From assembly GCA_007118495.1 (NCBI GenBank), contig SKRM01000041.1:1-46677 (forward strand): DNA of 46,677 nt. The letters run 5' to 3'. The first letter of the stretch is position 1. The number at the start of each line of letters is the position of its first letter. Made by a program: the position numbers and the translations under genes. Positions 1-7,168 of the stretch are shown in pieces. The stretch comes from Bacteroidales bacterium. Its GTDB lineage: Bacteria > Bacteroidota > Bacteroidia > Bacteroidales > UBA7960. The notes beneath the pieces are model-generated. The model had not been told where the DNA came from. It saw only the letters and a list, made by a program, of their open reading frames with translations, and did not search any database.

Positions 1-1027
1 GGCCGGCAAAACAAATTTAATGGATGCCATATATTATCTTTCTTTCTGCAAAAGCTTTTCTAACCCCATTGATTCACAAAACATACAATTTGAAAAAGAT
101 TTTTTTGTCCTTGATGGTCATTATCAGCTAAACGGCCAGATTGATCATCTGTATTGTGGACTAAAACGTGGACACAGGAAAGTATTTAAGAGAAACAAGA
201 AAGAATACGAAAGATTGTCTGATCATATAGGAAACTATCCGCTTGTTTTGCTTAGTCCGTCAGATGGACAACTTATATTGGGGGGAAGCGACGAACGCAG
301 ACGATTTCTTGACGGGGTAATTTGTCAGTATAACAAAGAATATCTTCATCGCCTGATCAGCTATAACAAGGCATTGCAGCAACGAAATGCCCTTCTCAAA
401 ATCTTTGCCGAGAAACGAAGGTTTGACCAGGCTTCGATTGACATTTGGGATCAGCAACTTCTGAACCACGGACAATATATTTTTCAGGAAAGAAAAGCCT
501 TTTTTAGTGACTTTTTGCCTGTATTCAGAGAGTACTATAATTTTCTTTCACAAAACCGCGAAGAGACCGATATTTTGTATGAATCTCACCTTAACCATGG
601 TGATTTAAGCGATTTGCTTCAAACTTCACTGAAAAAAGATCGCATCATGCAGTATACCACAGCAGGAATACATAAAGATGACCTGATTTTTTCCATACAT
701 GGAGAAGCAGTTAAAAAATTCGGGAGTCAGGGTCAGCAAAAGTCATTTATCATCGCCTTAAAACTGGCTCAGTTTGCTTTTACAAAACAAGTTAAAGGGT
801 ATCACCCTATCTTGCTTTTTGATGATATTTTTGATAAGTTGGATGCAAACCGGGTTGAGCAACTCATGCGGCTTGTTAGTGAAGACAAATTCGGGCAGAT
901 TTTTGTGACCGACACCCATCCTGACAGACTTGAAGCTTTGTTTCATGGCATTGGTTCTGAATGCAAAATATTCACCATGGATGATGGCGAAGTGAAAAAT
1001 ATACATATCCTCCACCCTGCAACTTAA
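1..1027 (+). CDS. recF: DNA replication/repair protein RecF (5' end cut by window)
   Basis: RecF is an SMC-like ATPase that loads RecA at single-strand gaps. The frame is open to the first base of the window. The codons before the first ATG (position 20) read A-G-K-T-N-L, the second half of the Walker A motif, so the gene begins upstream and the ATG at 20 is not its start. Compared with the usual length of about 365 residues, roughly 30 are missing. Downstream landmarks are the ABC-like signature SQGQQKS (bases about 724-744) and the Walker B stretch LLFDDIFDKLD followed by a conserved TD(T/H) segment near the C-terminus. A DUF721 gene follows after about 10 bases, a common order in Bacteroidota. 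The identification is secure. Confidence 0.95.
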   Translation, partial: AGKTNLMDAIYYLSFCKSFSNPIDSQNIQFEKDFFVLDGHYQLNGQIDHLYCGLKRGHRKVFKRNKKEYERLSDHIGNYPLVLLSPSDGQLILGGSDERRRFLDGVICQYNKEYLHRLISYNKALQQRNALLKIFAEKRRFDQASIDIWDQQLLNHGQYIFQERKAFFSDFLPVFREYYNFLSQNREETDILYESHLNHGDLSDLLQTSLKKDRIMQYTTAGIHKDDLIFSIHGEAVKKFGSQGQQKSFIIALKLAQFAFTKQVKGYHPILLFDDIFDKLDANRVEQLMRLVSEDKFGQIFVTDTHPDRLEALFHGIGSECKIFTMDDGEVKNIHILHPAT

Positions 1028-1037
1028 AATGTAGTAT

Positions 1038-1328
1038 ATGCCCGGCAGCAACGAAAAAATGATTGGTGAGGTAATCAGAGAGTTTCTCAGAACCCACAAG
1101 TTAGAAGACAGGGTTACAGAAACCATGATCATGACTTCATGGGAAAAGATCATGGGTCGTCATATAGCCAGGTATACCACAAGAATGGTTTTAAGAGGCG
1201 ACAAGCTGACCATTTATTTAGATTCTGCTGTTCTCAGAAATGAATTAGGGATGGCCAAAACAAAAATCATTCAGTTGATCCACAAAGAAATAGGGAAAGA
1301 ATTTCTTACTGATATCAGTTTTCGGTAG
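1038..1328 (+). CDS. DUF721 / DciA-like protein
   Basis: This 96-residue protein matches the DUF721 family, which includes DciA, a loader or partner of the replicative helicase DnaB in bacteria that lack DnaC. The typical features are an N-terminal helix followed by a W-x-K-I-x-G-x-x-I-A-x-Y core (WEKIMGRHIARYT, from residue 34), then L-x-I-Y-L-x-S-x-x-L-R-x-E-L (residues 57-70). It lies 10 bases after recF and is probably cotranscribed with it. The last 14 bases overlap the 3' end of the convergent gene. The family assignment rests on these motifs and on the recF neighbour. The helicase-loading role is inferred from the family and has not been shown for this short version. Confidence 0.85.
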   Translation: MPGSNEKMIGEVIREFLRTHKLEDRVTETMIMTSWEKIMGRHIARYTTRMVLRGDKLTIYLDSAVLRNELGMAKTKIIQLIHKEIGKEFLTDISFR

Positions 1329-2268
1329 ATGTATCTGCCATGAGTTCAACTTCAAGTCTGCTTTTGTTGATTCCCATTACCCTGGCCTCTACCTGCTCAC
1401 ATACTCCAAGGTTTTTCACTTCTTTTTCATCAATATGCACCTTAACTTCCTCACCCAGGCAGTCGGACAAAACAAGAACCTTTTGTCTAAAGCCATCGGT
1501 AAAAACCAATTCTTCAAATCTGTTTACCCGAAAACCATAGGCTTCACCGATTTTGTAACATGGGTGTTCCGGTTCAAGAAAGAAATATCCTTCAGATAAA
1601 AATTTTTCTACCCGGCAATTGATCTTTGATCCGATATTAATGCTATAACCCCTGTAATAACGCTTTTTAAGCAAGTGTTTGTCACCCCATGTATCTTTGA
1701 GTATGAAATAATAATGGCCATCATCGGGGTTCAGTTTTTCATCAACGACATCAAAAGTGTACGATTTACCCATTTCAAGCACTGACGGGACACTTTCTTC
1801 TCCTTCTGGTACCAAAAACAAACGTCCTTTCTTTATGCGTTTTATAAGGCAATTAGTACTGTCTGGTGGATTATCCCATATTTGCTTATGTCTTGTAATG
1901 ACTTTCCATTCATTTCCAAGCACATCTCTGACCAGGAAATACCATTCCGGCTGGTTTGTGATACCTGTTCTGAATGCCTTTTCAACCAGCTCAAAGGCAT
2001 ACACTTTCCCTTCTTCATACACGGGATGCCGGGGTTCAAGGAACATGCGGCCGTTACAGTTGATCTTGTCAACACGGCATAAAACTGTTTGCCCGGGTTC
2101 AAACCCGTATGTTGTATAATATTTGAGTGGAACCAGGATTTTATATCCCCTTGGTTCCTGCATAACCATCCATTCTTCACCGGGCTCAAGTGAAACAAAC
2201 TTAAGTATAAGGAAAGGATAGGTTTTTCCTTCTGTCAGTCTTGAGTTGGGAATATGAACAGAACGCAT
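1315..2268 (-). CDS. Unrecognised four-repeat (possible OB/S1-like) protein
   Basis: I do not recognise this 317-residue protein. It consists of four tandem units of about 70-80 residues, beginning near residues 13, 86, 166 and 240. Each opens with a G-K/E-x-Y-x-F turn (EGKTYPF, EGKVYAF, MGKSYTF, IGEAYGF). The first three close with G-R/Y-x-F-L-x-P-E/R (GRMFLEPRHPVY, GRLFLVPEGEE, GYFFLEPEHPCY). In between lies a D-x-x-G-x-E/K strand and a x-C-R-V-x-K segment. The alternating beta pattern ending in a V-x-x-I-x-x-G-R-x-F/L-E strand resembles S1/OB-fold repeats, which bind RNA or DNA, but that is inference. No signal peptide or membrane segment is seen, so it should be cytoplasmic. It starts 4 bases after the nicotinamidase stop and is the last gene of the NAD-salvage run. 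Confidence 0.8.
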   Translation of the reverse strand: MRSVHIPNSRLTEGKTYPFLILKFVSLEPGEEWMVMQEPRGYKILVPLKYYTTYGFEPGQTVLCRVDKINCNGRMFLEPRHPVYEEGKVYAFELVEKAFRTGITNQPEWYFLVRDVLGNEWKVITRHKQIWDNPPDSTNCLIKRIKKGRLFLVPEGEESVPSVLEMGKSYTFDVVDEKLNPDDGHYYFILKDTWGDKHLLKKRYYRGYSINIGSKINCRVEKFLSEGYFFLEPEHPCYKIGEAYGFRVNRFEELVFTDGFRQKVLVLSDCLGEEVKVHIDEKEVKNLGVCEQVEARVMGINKSRLEVELMADTSTEN

Positions 2269-2272
2269 GAAG

Positions 2273-2878
2273 CTATAGGCTATCTGATGTTACAACATAC
2301 CCGCCTTTTTCGACGATGTTTGAGATCATAGAGTCAAAGCCGTCCTTGTCTATTGGTCTGGTAGCATCTTTTATAAGCCAGGTTTTAAAACCCTCTGAAA
2401 TGGCGTCAAGCGTAGTGTATGCCACGCAGAAGTCACCTGCCAGGCCGCAAATGAATACTTCATCAACGCCCTTGGCTCTGAGATATCCCGTCAGACCAGT
2501 GGATTTTTTACGTCCATTATCAAAAAAACCACTGTAACTGTCAATCATCGGATCGAGGCCCTTTCTGAAAATAGCCTCAATGCGCTCATGGTTGAGTTCT
2601 TTTGGAAAGCTTGCTCCCTCACTGCCCTGAATACAGTGATCGGGCCATAAAATCTGATCAAGACCTTGTAAGTCAATTGTATCGAAAACCTGTTTGCCAG
2701 GATGGGCTGAAGCAAAACTTCCATGCTTTTCAGGATGCCAATCTTGTGTAGCCACCACCAACGGAAATTGATCCTGAAGTTGGTTGACCACAGGAATGAC
2801 CTGGTCGCCATGTGCAACCTCCAGTGCCCCTCCGGGTAGAAAATCGTGTTGAATGTCTACAATTATCAGTGCTTTCAT
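2273..2878 (-). CDS. pncA: Nicotinamidase
   Basis: Nicotinamidase hydrolyses nicotinamide to nicotinate and ammonia in NAD salvage. With the start at 2878 the protein has 201 residues, the normal size. The expected catalytic triad is present: Asp8 in VDIQHDF, Lys106 and Cys151 in GDFCVAY. So are the metal ligands Asp46 and His48 (TQDWH) and His81. The frame stays open 41 codons further upstream, but that part lies inside pncB, has no family similarity, and would displace the conserved N-terminal strand MKALIIVD, so I reject it. Only one base separates the ATG from the pncB stop, implying translational coupling. The product feeds directly into the upstream gene's enzyme. Confidence 0.95.
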   Translation of the reverse strand: MKALIIVDIQHDFLPGGALEVAHGDQVIPVVNQLQDQFPLVVATQDWHPEKHGSFASAHPGKQVFDTIDLQGLDQILWPDHCIQGSEGASFPKELNHERIEAIFRKGLDPMIDSYSGFFDNGRKKSTGLTGYLRAKGVDEVFICGLAGDFCVAYTTLDAISEGFKTWLIKDATRPIDKDGFDSMISNIVEKGGYVVTSDSL

Positions 2879-2879
2879 T

Positions 2880-4295
2880 TTACATGAATTGTTGTAATTG
2901 TTTAACGATGCTGTCTCTTGATTTGGAAAGTTTTTGTGATATACCAACCTTGTAGATATGTGGGTAATCAAATCTTTTATGCTCTTCGGGAAGTTGACCA
3001 AGTCGTTGACTTACCTGCTCTCTCAGCGCAAAAGGGCCATTGACAGCAGTAGTTATTTTACCGTGTTGCATATGGAGAATAAACAGCTCTTCATAAGGGC
3101 GTCCCTTTAGCAAGATTGATTTTTCTTTCTGAAAGGGATGAAACATTTTTTCAGGACTGTCTTCTTCATAAAGTGCAATGCAATCAGCATAAAACCGGCC
3201 CTCTTCATCCAGATACCGAAGTACTTTTTTCTTTCCCGGGAGGGTGGTTTTCTGGATGTTTTCAGAAATCTTTAATCTGGCTTTACCATCTGAAAATGAG
3301 AGCTTGTACACCCCGTCAATGGCTCCGTCAGGCCGTCCGGTAATCATACTTGTACCTACACCGAAAATATCAATGGGAGCACCCTGATCAAGCAGACTTT
3401 TTACCACAAATTCATCCAATTGATTGGATACAACTATTTGCACATAATCAAATCCTTCATTGTCAAGCATTGCTCTTGCCTTTTTGGATAAATAGGCAAG
3501 GTCTCCGCTGTCAAGCCTGATACCTTTAAGTTTGAAACCTTTTTCTTCAAGTTCTCTGGCTACCTTAATGGCATTGGGTAATCCACTTTTCAAGGTGTTG
3601 TATGTATCAACGAGCAATATGCATTTGTCAGGGAACACACTGGCATAAGCCCTGAAGGCGTCCAGCTCACTGTCATAACTTTCAATGAATGAATGGGCCA
3701 TGGTGCCAGCCGGGGGAATTCCATTCTGTCTGGCTGAAAAAACATTCGAAGTATTGTCAAATCCTCCTATGATGGCAGCTCTTGAGGCTTGTATACCCCC
3801 CATCCCCTGAGCTCTTCTGAGGCCAAAATCGCTTAGTATGCGTGTACCCGCAGAATTCCTTATTCTGCTAGCTTTGGTAGCAATCAGCGACTGAAAATTC
3901 AACAAGTTAAGCAAAAGTGTTTCAATGAGTTGTGTCTCAAGCATACCACCTTCAACGCGTAAAACAGGTTCAAAAGGAAAAATTATCTCCCCTTCTTTCA
4001 TACCAAATATGCTCCCCTTGAAAGTAAAACCCTCTAAATAGCTTAAATAATCCGGATGAAAACCCTGACTATGAAGATAATCTATTTCGCTTGAGTCAAA
4101 AGATATTGAAGCTATTATCTCAAGAAGGTCTGCCAGGCCGGTAAATATGACATATCCTCCGTCATACGGTGTTTTTCTGAAAAAATAATCAAAGCAGGCT
4201 GGTGAATCATGACGCTGGTGAAGAAAATAGGCCTGACCCATGGTCAGCTGATACATATCGGTGTATAGTGGAGAAAATCTCTTATGCGTATACAT
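2880..4295 (-). CDS. pncB: Nicotinate phosphoribosyltransferase
   Basis: This enzyme joins nicotinate to PRPP, with ATP use, to give nicotinate mononucleotide, the committing step of the Preiss-Handler route to NAD. The 471-residue length and motifs fit the family: an N-terminal LYTDMYQLTMG, SDFGLRRAQG near residue 155, GTMAHSFIESY with the candidate phosphorylated His201, LLVDTYNT, and IRLDSGDLAYLSKKAR for phosphate binding. A late FGVGTSMITG segment is also typical. The gene is followed after one base by pncA, so the two form a nicotinamide-to-NaMN unit. It begins 18 bases after the nfeD-like gene. No membrane segment or signal peptide is seen. Confidence 0.95.
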   Translation of the reverse strand: MYTHKRFSPLYTDMYQLTMGQAYFLHQRHDSPACFDYFFRKTPYDGGYVIFTGLADLLEIIASISFDSSEIDYLHSQGFHPDYLSYLEGFTFKGSIFGMKEGEIIFPFEPVLRVEGGMLETQLIETLLLNLLNFQSLIATKASRIRNSAGTRILSDFGLRRAQGMGGIQASRAAIIGGFDNTSNVFSARQNGIPPAGTMAHSFIESYDSELDAFRAYASVFPDKCILLVDTYNTLKSGLPNAIKVARELEEKGFKLKGIRLDSGDLAYLSKKARAMLDNEGFDYVQIVVSNQLDEFVVKSLLDQGAPIDIFGVGTSMITGRPDGAIDGVYKLSFSDGKARLKISENIQKTTLPGKKKVLRYLDEEGRFYADCIALYEEDSPEKMFHPFQKEKSILLKGRPYEELFILHMQHGKITTAVNGPFALREQVSQRLGQLPEEHKRFDYPHIYKVGISQKLSKSRDSIVKQLQQFM

Positions 4296-4313
4296 GCCCT
4301 GAGTAAGTTTATA

Positions 4314-5696
4314 TTACATTCTGACAACAAAAACCTGGGATGTTTCATATTTTACAACCCTGATTGCTTCACCTTTATCAACGAAGCCGGTCAGGGCCGT
4401 CGCATCATAAATGTCATCATCGATTTCTACTTTACCACTTGGTCTGAGCATGGTAAAAGCAACACCGGTTTTACCAATCAATGTTTTCATGGTGCTATCA
4501 GCCGACGTATACCCTGAGGCCGTCTCCTGTATTGTATTAAGGGCCAATTCGCCGAAGCGGGTTGAAGTGAAAAGTTTTCTCCCCAGATAAAATGAGGTGG
4601 TCAGAGAAACAAATGTGGCAATAATGACCAGCATAAAGGCCATTAATATTTCTCCGGCCGGAACCCCGGTAAAATCAAATCCCTCATTCCCGACCATGGC
4701 GAAGGCAAGACCTGAAACAATAAAGATTACCCCTAAAACTCCGGTAACTCCAAATCCGGGAATGGCAAAGAGCTCTACGGCAAGTAAAATCACACCAGTT
4801 ATAAACAGAATAATTTCGTAGTGGCTGGCCAATCCTTCAATATAAAGCGGTGCAAAGTAAAGTATGGCAGCTGAAATGGCAGCCAAAATGGGGAACCCGA
4901 TGCCGGGTGTCTGTAACTCAAAATATATCCCTCCAAGTATGAGCATGATTAATATGGCACTCACAATGGGATTAATGAGAAACTGTATGATACGGTCTGT
5001 CATCGACAGGCGCTGTTCGACAATCTCATATCTTTCAATACCTGCAATCTCGAGAAGTTCTTCAATATTATCTGCCATACCTTCAGCAAATCCCCAGCGC
5101 ATGGCTTCAGAGGCCGTAAATGTCAGTACTTTACCGGCATCGATAACACCTTCAATCTCAATGGATGGATCAACCATGGCCTGTGCAATCTGGGGATCCC
5201 TTCCCTTGGCTTCGGCTGTTGATCTCATCATTGACCGCATATAAGATTGGTATTTGTCAGGTACCACTTCACCGGTTTGGTCAACCACTGTCGCTGCACC
5301 TATATTACCTCCCGGCCGTATATATATGCGATCGGATGCAATAGATATTAGTGCACCTGCTGAGGCTGCATTGTTATCTACAAATACGATAACCGGTATG
5401 TTTGACTGCATAATGCGGGTACGCATGGAGTCAGCCGCATCTACCGCCCCACCATAGGTATTGAGATGTAATAGGATGAAATCTGCTCCCAGGCTGTCTG
5501 CCTCTTGAAATGCAAGCCTTGTACGGTGTACTGAAGGTGGGGCAATATTTTCCTTGATTTCGAATTTATAAATCAGGAAAGTTTTTTCGGGATTCGCTTC
5601 CAGTTTTTCAGTAACCCTGTCTGTCCTGCCGGTATTTGCAGATGAACCAAACGGAATGCATGCGATTACGCAAAGTAAGACCAAAAGGTGTTTCAT
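4314..5696 (-). CDS. NfeD-family membrane-bound ClpP-class serine protease
   Basis: This 460-residue protein has the long NfeD architecture. A signal peptide (residues 1-20) is followed by a ClpP/S49-like protease domain (about 40-235), with Ser112 in the ASAGALIS motif and Lys164 in EAKGRD as the expected Ser-Lys dyad. Next come several membrane segments (about 237-375), and last a C-terminal soluble OB-fold NfeD domain (about 405-460). Related proteases cut membrane partners such as stomatin-like proteins. No stomatin/SPFH gene is visible in this window, which is unusual because the two are often adjacent. It sits between transaldolase (7-base gap) and pncB (18-base gap) in one run, an odd functional mix. 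Confidence 0.9.
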   Translation of the reverse strand: MKHLLVLLCVIACIPFGSSANTGRTDRVTEKLEANPEKTFLIYKFEIKENIAPPSVHRTRLAFQEADSLGADFILLHLNTYGGAVDAADSMRTRIMQSNIPVIVFVDNNAASAGALISIASDRIYIRPGGNIGAATVVDQTGEVVPDKYQSYMRSMMRSTAEAKGRDPQIAQAMVDPSIEIEGVIDAGKVLTFTASEAMRWGFAEGMADNIEELLEIAGIERYEIVEQRLSMTDRIIQFLINPIVSAILIMLILGGIYFELQTPGIGFPILAAISAAILYFAPLYIEGLASHYEIILFITGVILLAVELFAIPGFGVTGVLGVIFIVSGLAFAMVGNEGFDFTGVPAGEILMAFMLVIIATFVSLTTSFYLGRKLFTSTRFGELALNTIQETASGYTSADSTMKTLIGKTGVAFTMLRPSGKVEIDDDIYDATALTGFVDKGEAIRVVKYETSQVFVVRM

Positions 5697-5703
5697 GGAT
5701 GTG

Positions 5704-6366
5704 CTATTTGTTATCAGACAGTTTGTTGTGGTCGGCCAAAAACCTGGCTAGACCGATATCTGTGAGCGGGTGCTTGAGTAATCCCAGAATTGGCTCAAGT
5801 GGACAGGTTACCACATCTGCACCCACTTCAGCACATTGTACAATGTGCATGGTATGCCTGATGCTTGCGGCCAGAACTTGTGTTTGGAAATTGTACGTAC
5901 TATATATTTCGGCAATTTGGGCAATAAGTTCAACACCATCTGTTGATACATCATCAAGCCGGCCAATAAATGGCGATACGTAAGTGGCACCAGCCTTGGC
6001 AGCCAATATGGCCTGACCAGCTGAAAATACAAGGGTACAATTGGTTTTGATTCCCTTTGAGTTCAGGTGCCTGATAGCTTTGACACCATCTCTGATCATG
6101 GGGATTTTGACAACGATATTCGGATGAAGTCCGGCCAGCTTCTCCCCTTCACGAATCATACCTTCGTAATCTGTTGAGATTACCTCAGCGCTGACATCGC
6201 CATCGACGATACGGCATATTTCAAGGTAATGCCTGTTGATATTGTCTTCACCACTGATCCCTTCTTTAGCCATAAGGGATGGATTGGTGGTTACTCCGTC
6301 AAGAATCCCAAGATCATGGGCTTCTCTGATCTGGTCAAGATTGGCTGTGTCAATAAAAAATTTCAT
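5704..6366 (-). CDS. Transaldolase (small, FSA/TalC-type family)
   Basis: This is a 220-residue class I aldolase of the small transaldolase / fructose-6-phosphate aldolase family, acting in the non-oxidative pentose phosphate pathway. The Schiff-base lysine is Lys87 in IVVKIPM. Other family marks are GVTTNPSL (24-31), [13 protein letters not shown] (107-119) and [11 protein letters not shown] (129-139). Two positions separate transaldolases from true fructose-6-phosphate aldolases. Here they are Glu61 (SAEV) and Phe133 (SPF), where E. coli FsaA has Gln and Tyr, so transaldolase activity is more likely; this rests on remembered family knowledge. It is the first gene of the tight minus-strand run, and the SRP RNA gene ends about 30 bases upstream. 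Confidence 0.93.
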   Translation of the reverse strand: MKFFIDTANLDQIREAHDLGILDGVTTNPSLMAKEGISGEDNINRHYLEICRIVDGDVSAEVISTDYEGMIREGEKLAGLHPNIVVKIPMIRDGVKAIRHLNSKGIKTNCTLVFSAGQAILAAKAGATYVSPFIGRLDDVSTDGVELIAQIAEIYSTYNFQTQVLAASIRHTMHIVQCAEVGADVVTCPLEPILGLLKHPLTDIGLARFLADHNKLSDNK

Positions 6367-6395
6367 ATTGCAGGTTGTTGGTTATGCATAAAAAA

Positions 6396-6490
6396 GGTAA
6401 GCCTTGGTATCGCACCGCTACGACCGCTTACCCTTGCTACCTTCCGGTCCTGGGGGAATTCAGCGGGAGCTGGTCGTACCAGACTTACCC
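6396..6490 (-). ncRNA. ffs: Small bacterial SRP RNA (4.5S RNA)
   Basis: On the minus strand the sequence contains the diagnostic SRP domain IV hairpin: AGGACCGGAAGGTAGCAAGG, including the conserved GGAA tetraloop and asymmetric loop bound by Ffh. The ends pair with each other (GGTAAG at the 5' end with CTTACC at the 3' end), and inner arms such as GTACGACC with GGTCGTA continue a rod-like fold. The length of about 95 bases fits the small bacterial type. A run of six T follows the closing stem directly (bases 6395-6390), so it can terminate by itself. A good promoter lies just upstream. Exact ends are uncertain by a few bases. Confidence 0.92.
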
Positions 6491-6494
6491 GGGG

Positions 6495-6525
6495 CAAAGG
6501 TATGAAAATTATCTGTTGCATCCAA
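6495..6525 (-). promoter_or_regulatory. Bacteroidota-type promoter of the SRP RNA gene
   Basis: Read on the minus strand, TTG (6525-6523), a 20-base spacer and TACCTTTG (6502-6495) match the Bacteroidota sigma-70 pattern TTG-N19-21-TAnnTTTG. A start a few bases after the -7 box falls at about 6490, exactly where the SRP RNA terminal stem begins. That independent agreement supports both calls. Confidence 0.75.
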
Positions 6526-6551
6526 TATTTGTTCAATTATATCGCCGTACC

Positions 6552-6583
6552 TTCTATATAAAATGCATAATTTACTAATTTTG
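6552..6583 (+). promoter_or_regulatory. Possible promoter of the DUF4199 gene
   Basis: TAATTTTG (6576-6583) fits the -7 consensus TAnnTTTG perfectly. The matching -33 position holds only TTC (6552-6554, 21-base spacer) instead of TTG, so the element is weaker. It lies 38 bases before the ATG at 6622. Confidence 0.4.
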
Positions 6584-6621
6584 TTTATTTCGCGACAATT
6601 AACCAAACAAAAACTGTAGCC

Positions 6622-7149
6622 ATGGAAAATTCAGAATTAAAGAAAGAACCCGGTATGTTTAATGCTGCCCTGCAATATGGAGTACTAATCGCCATTGGCC
6701 TGGCCATGCTGACTATTATTATTTATCTGGCAGATCTTCAGGATATTACGTGGTTATCGTTTATTGGTTATGCCATTCTTTTGGGCGGACTCATATTGGG
6801 AACCATAAAATACCGGGATGAACACCTCGGTGGATATATCAGTTACAGTAAAGCCCTTGGATTTGGCACATTTACGGCATTTCTGACTGCCGTCATCAGC
6901 GCAATATTTACTTATATCTTTTACACCCTGATTGCGCCCGATGCACTGGAGAGTCTCAAAGAGGCTGCAGAGATCAAGGTGCTGCAGGATTACCCAAATG
7001 CAACCGATCAGCAACTTGATCTGACAAGGGCGATGGTTTCGCCTTTACTGATGACTATTTCGGCATTGTTTGGATACACATTCCTCGGCTTTATTTTTTC
7101 ACTCCTCACATCTGCATTTTTTAAAAAAACCGACCCCCTTACCGAATAG
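6622..7149 (+). CDS. DUF4199 domain membrane protein
   Basis: This 175-residue protein has about four hydrophobic segments: near residues 17-36, 42-60, 76-101 and 142-166. It matches the DUF4199 pattern common in Bacteroidota, including the GGYISYSKALGFG segment (residues 70-82) and the helix pair that follows. The function of DUF4199 proteins is unknown. In other genomes they often sit beside family 2 glycosyltransferases, and a glycosyltransferase follows here too. It is expected to be an inner-membrane protein, and the gene likely starts the DUF4199-glycosyltransferase-miaA run. Confidence 0.8.
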   Translation: MENSELKKEPGMFNAALQYGVLIAIGLAMLTIIIYLADLQDITWLSFIGYAILLGGLILGTIKYRDEHLGGYISYSKALGFGTFTAFLTAVISAIFTYIFYTLIAPDALESLKEAAEIKVLQDYPNATDQQLDLTRAMVSPLLMTISALFGYTFLGFIFSLLTSAFFKKTDPLTE

Positions 7150-7168
7150 AAATAACTTATTTGTTATT

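Noticed and set aside
2879-3001. N-terminal extension of nicotinamidase
   Set aside because: It lies fully within pncB in another frame, and the conserved first strand starts at 2878.
4864-5244. Plus-strand frame of 126 codons inside the NfeD gene
   Set aside because: It is antisense to a clear protease gene, and its Met/Ser/Ile-rich composition mirrors the real reading frame.
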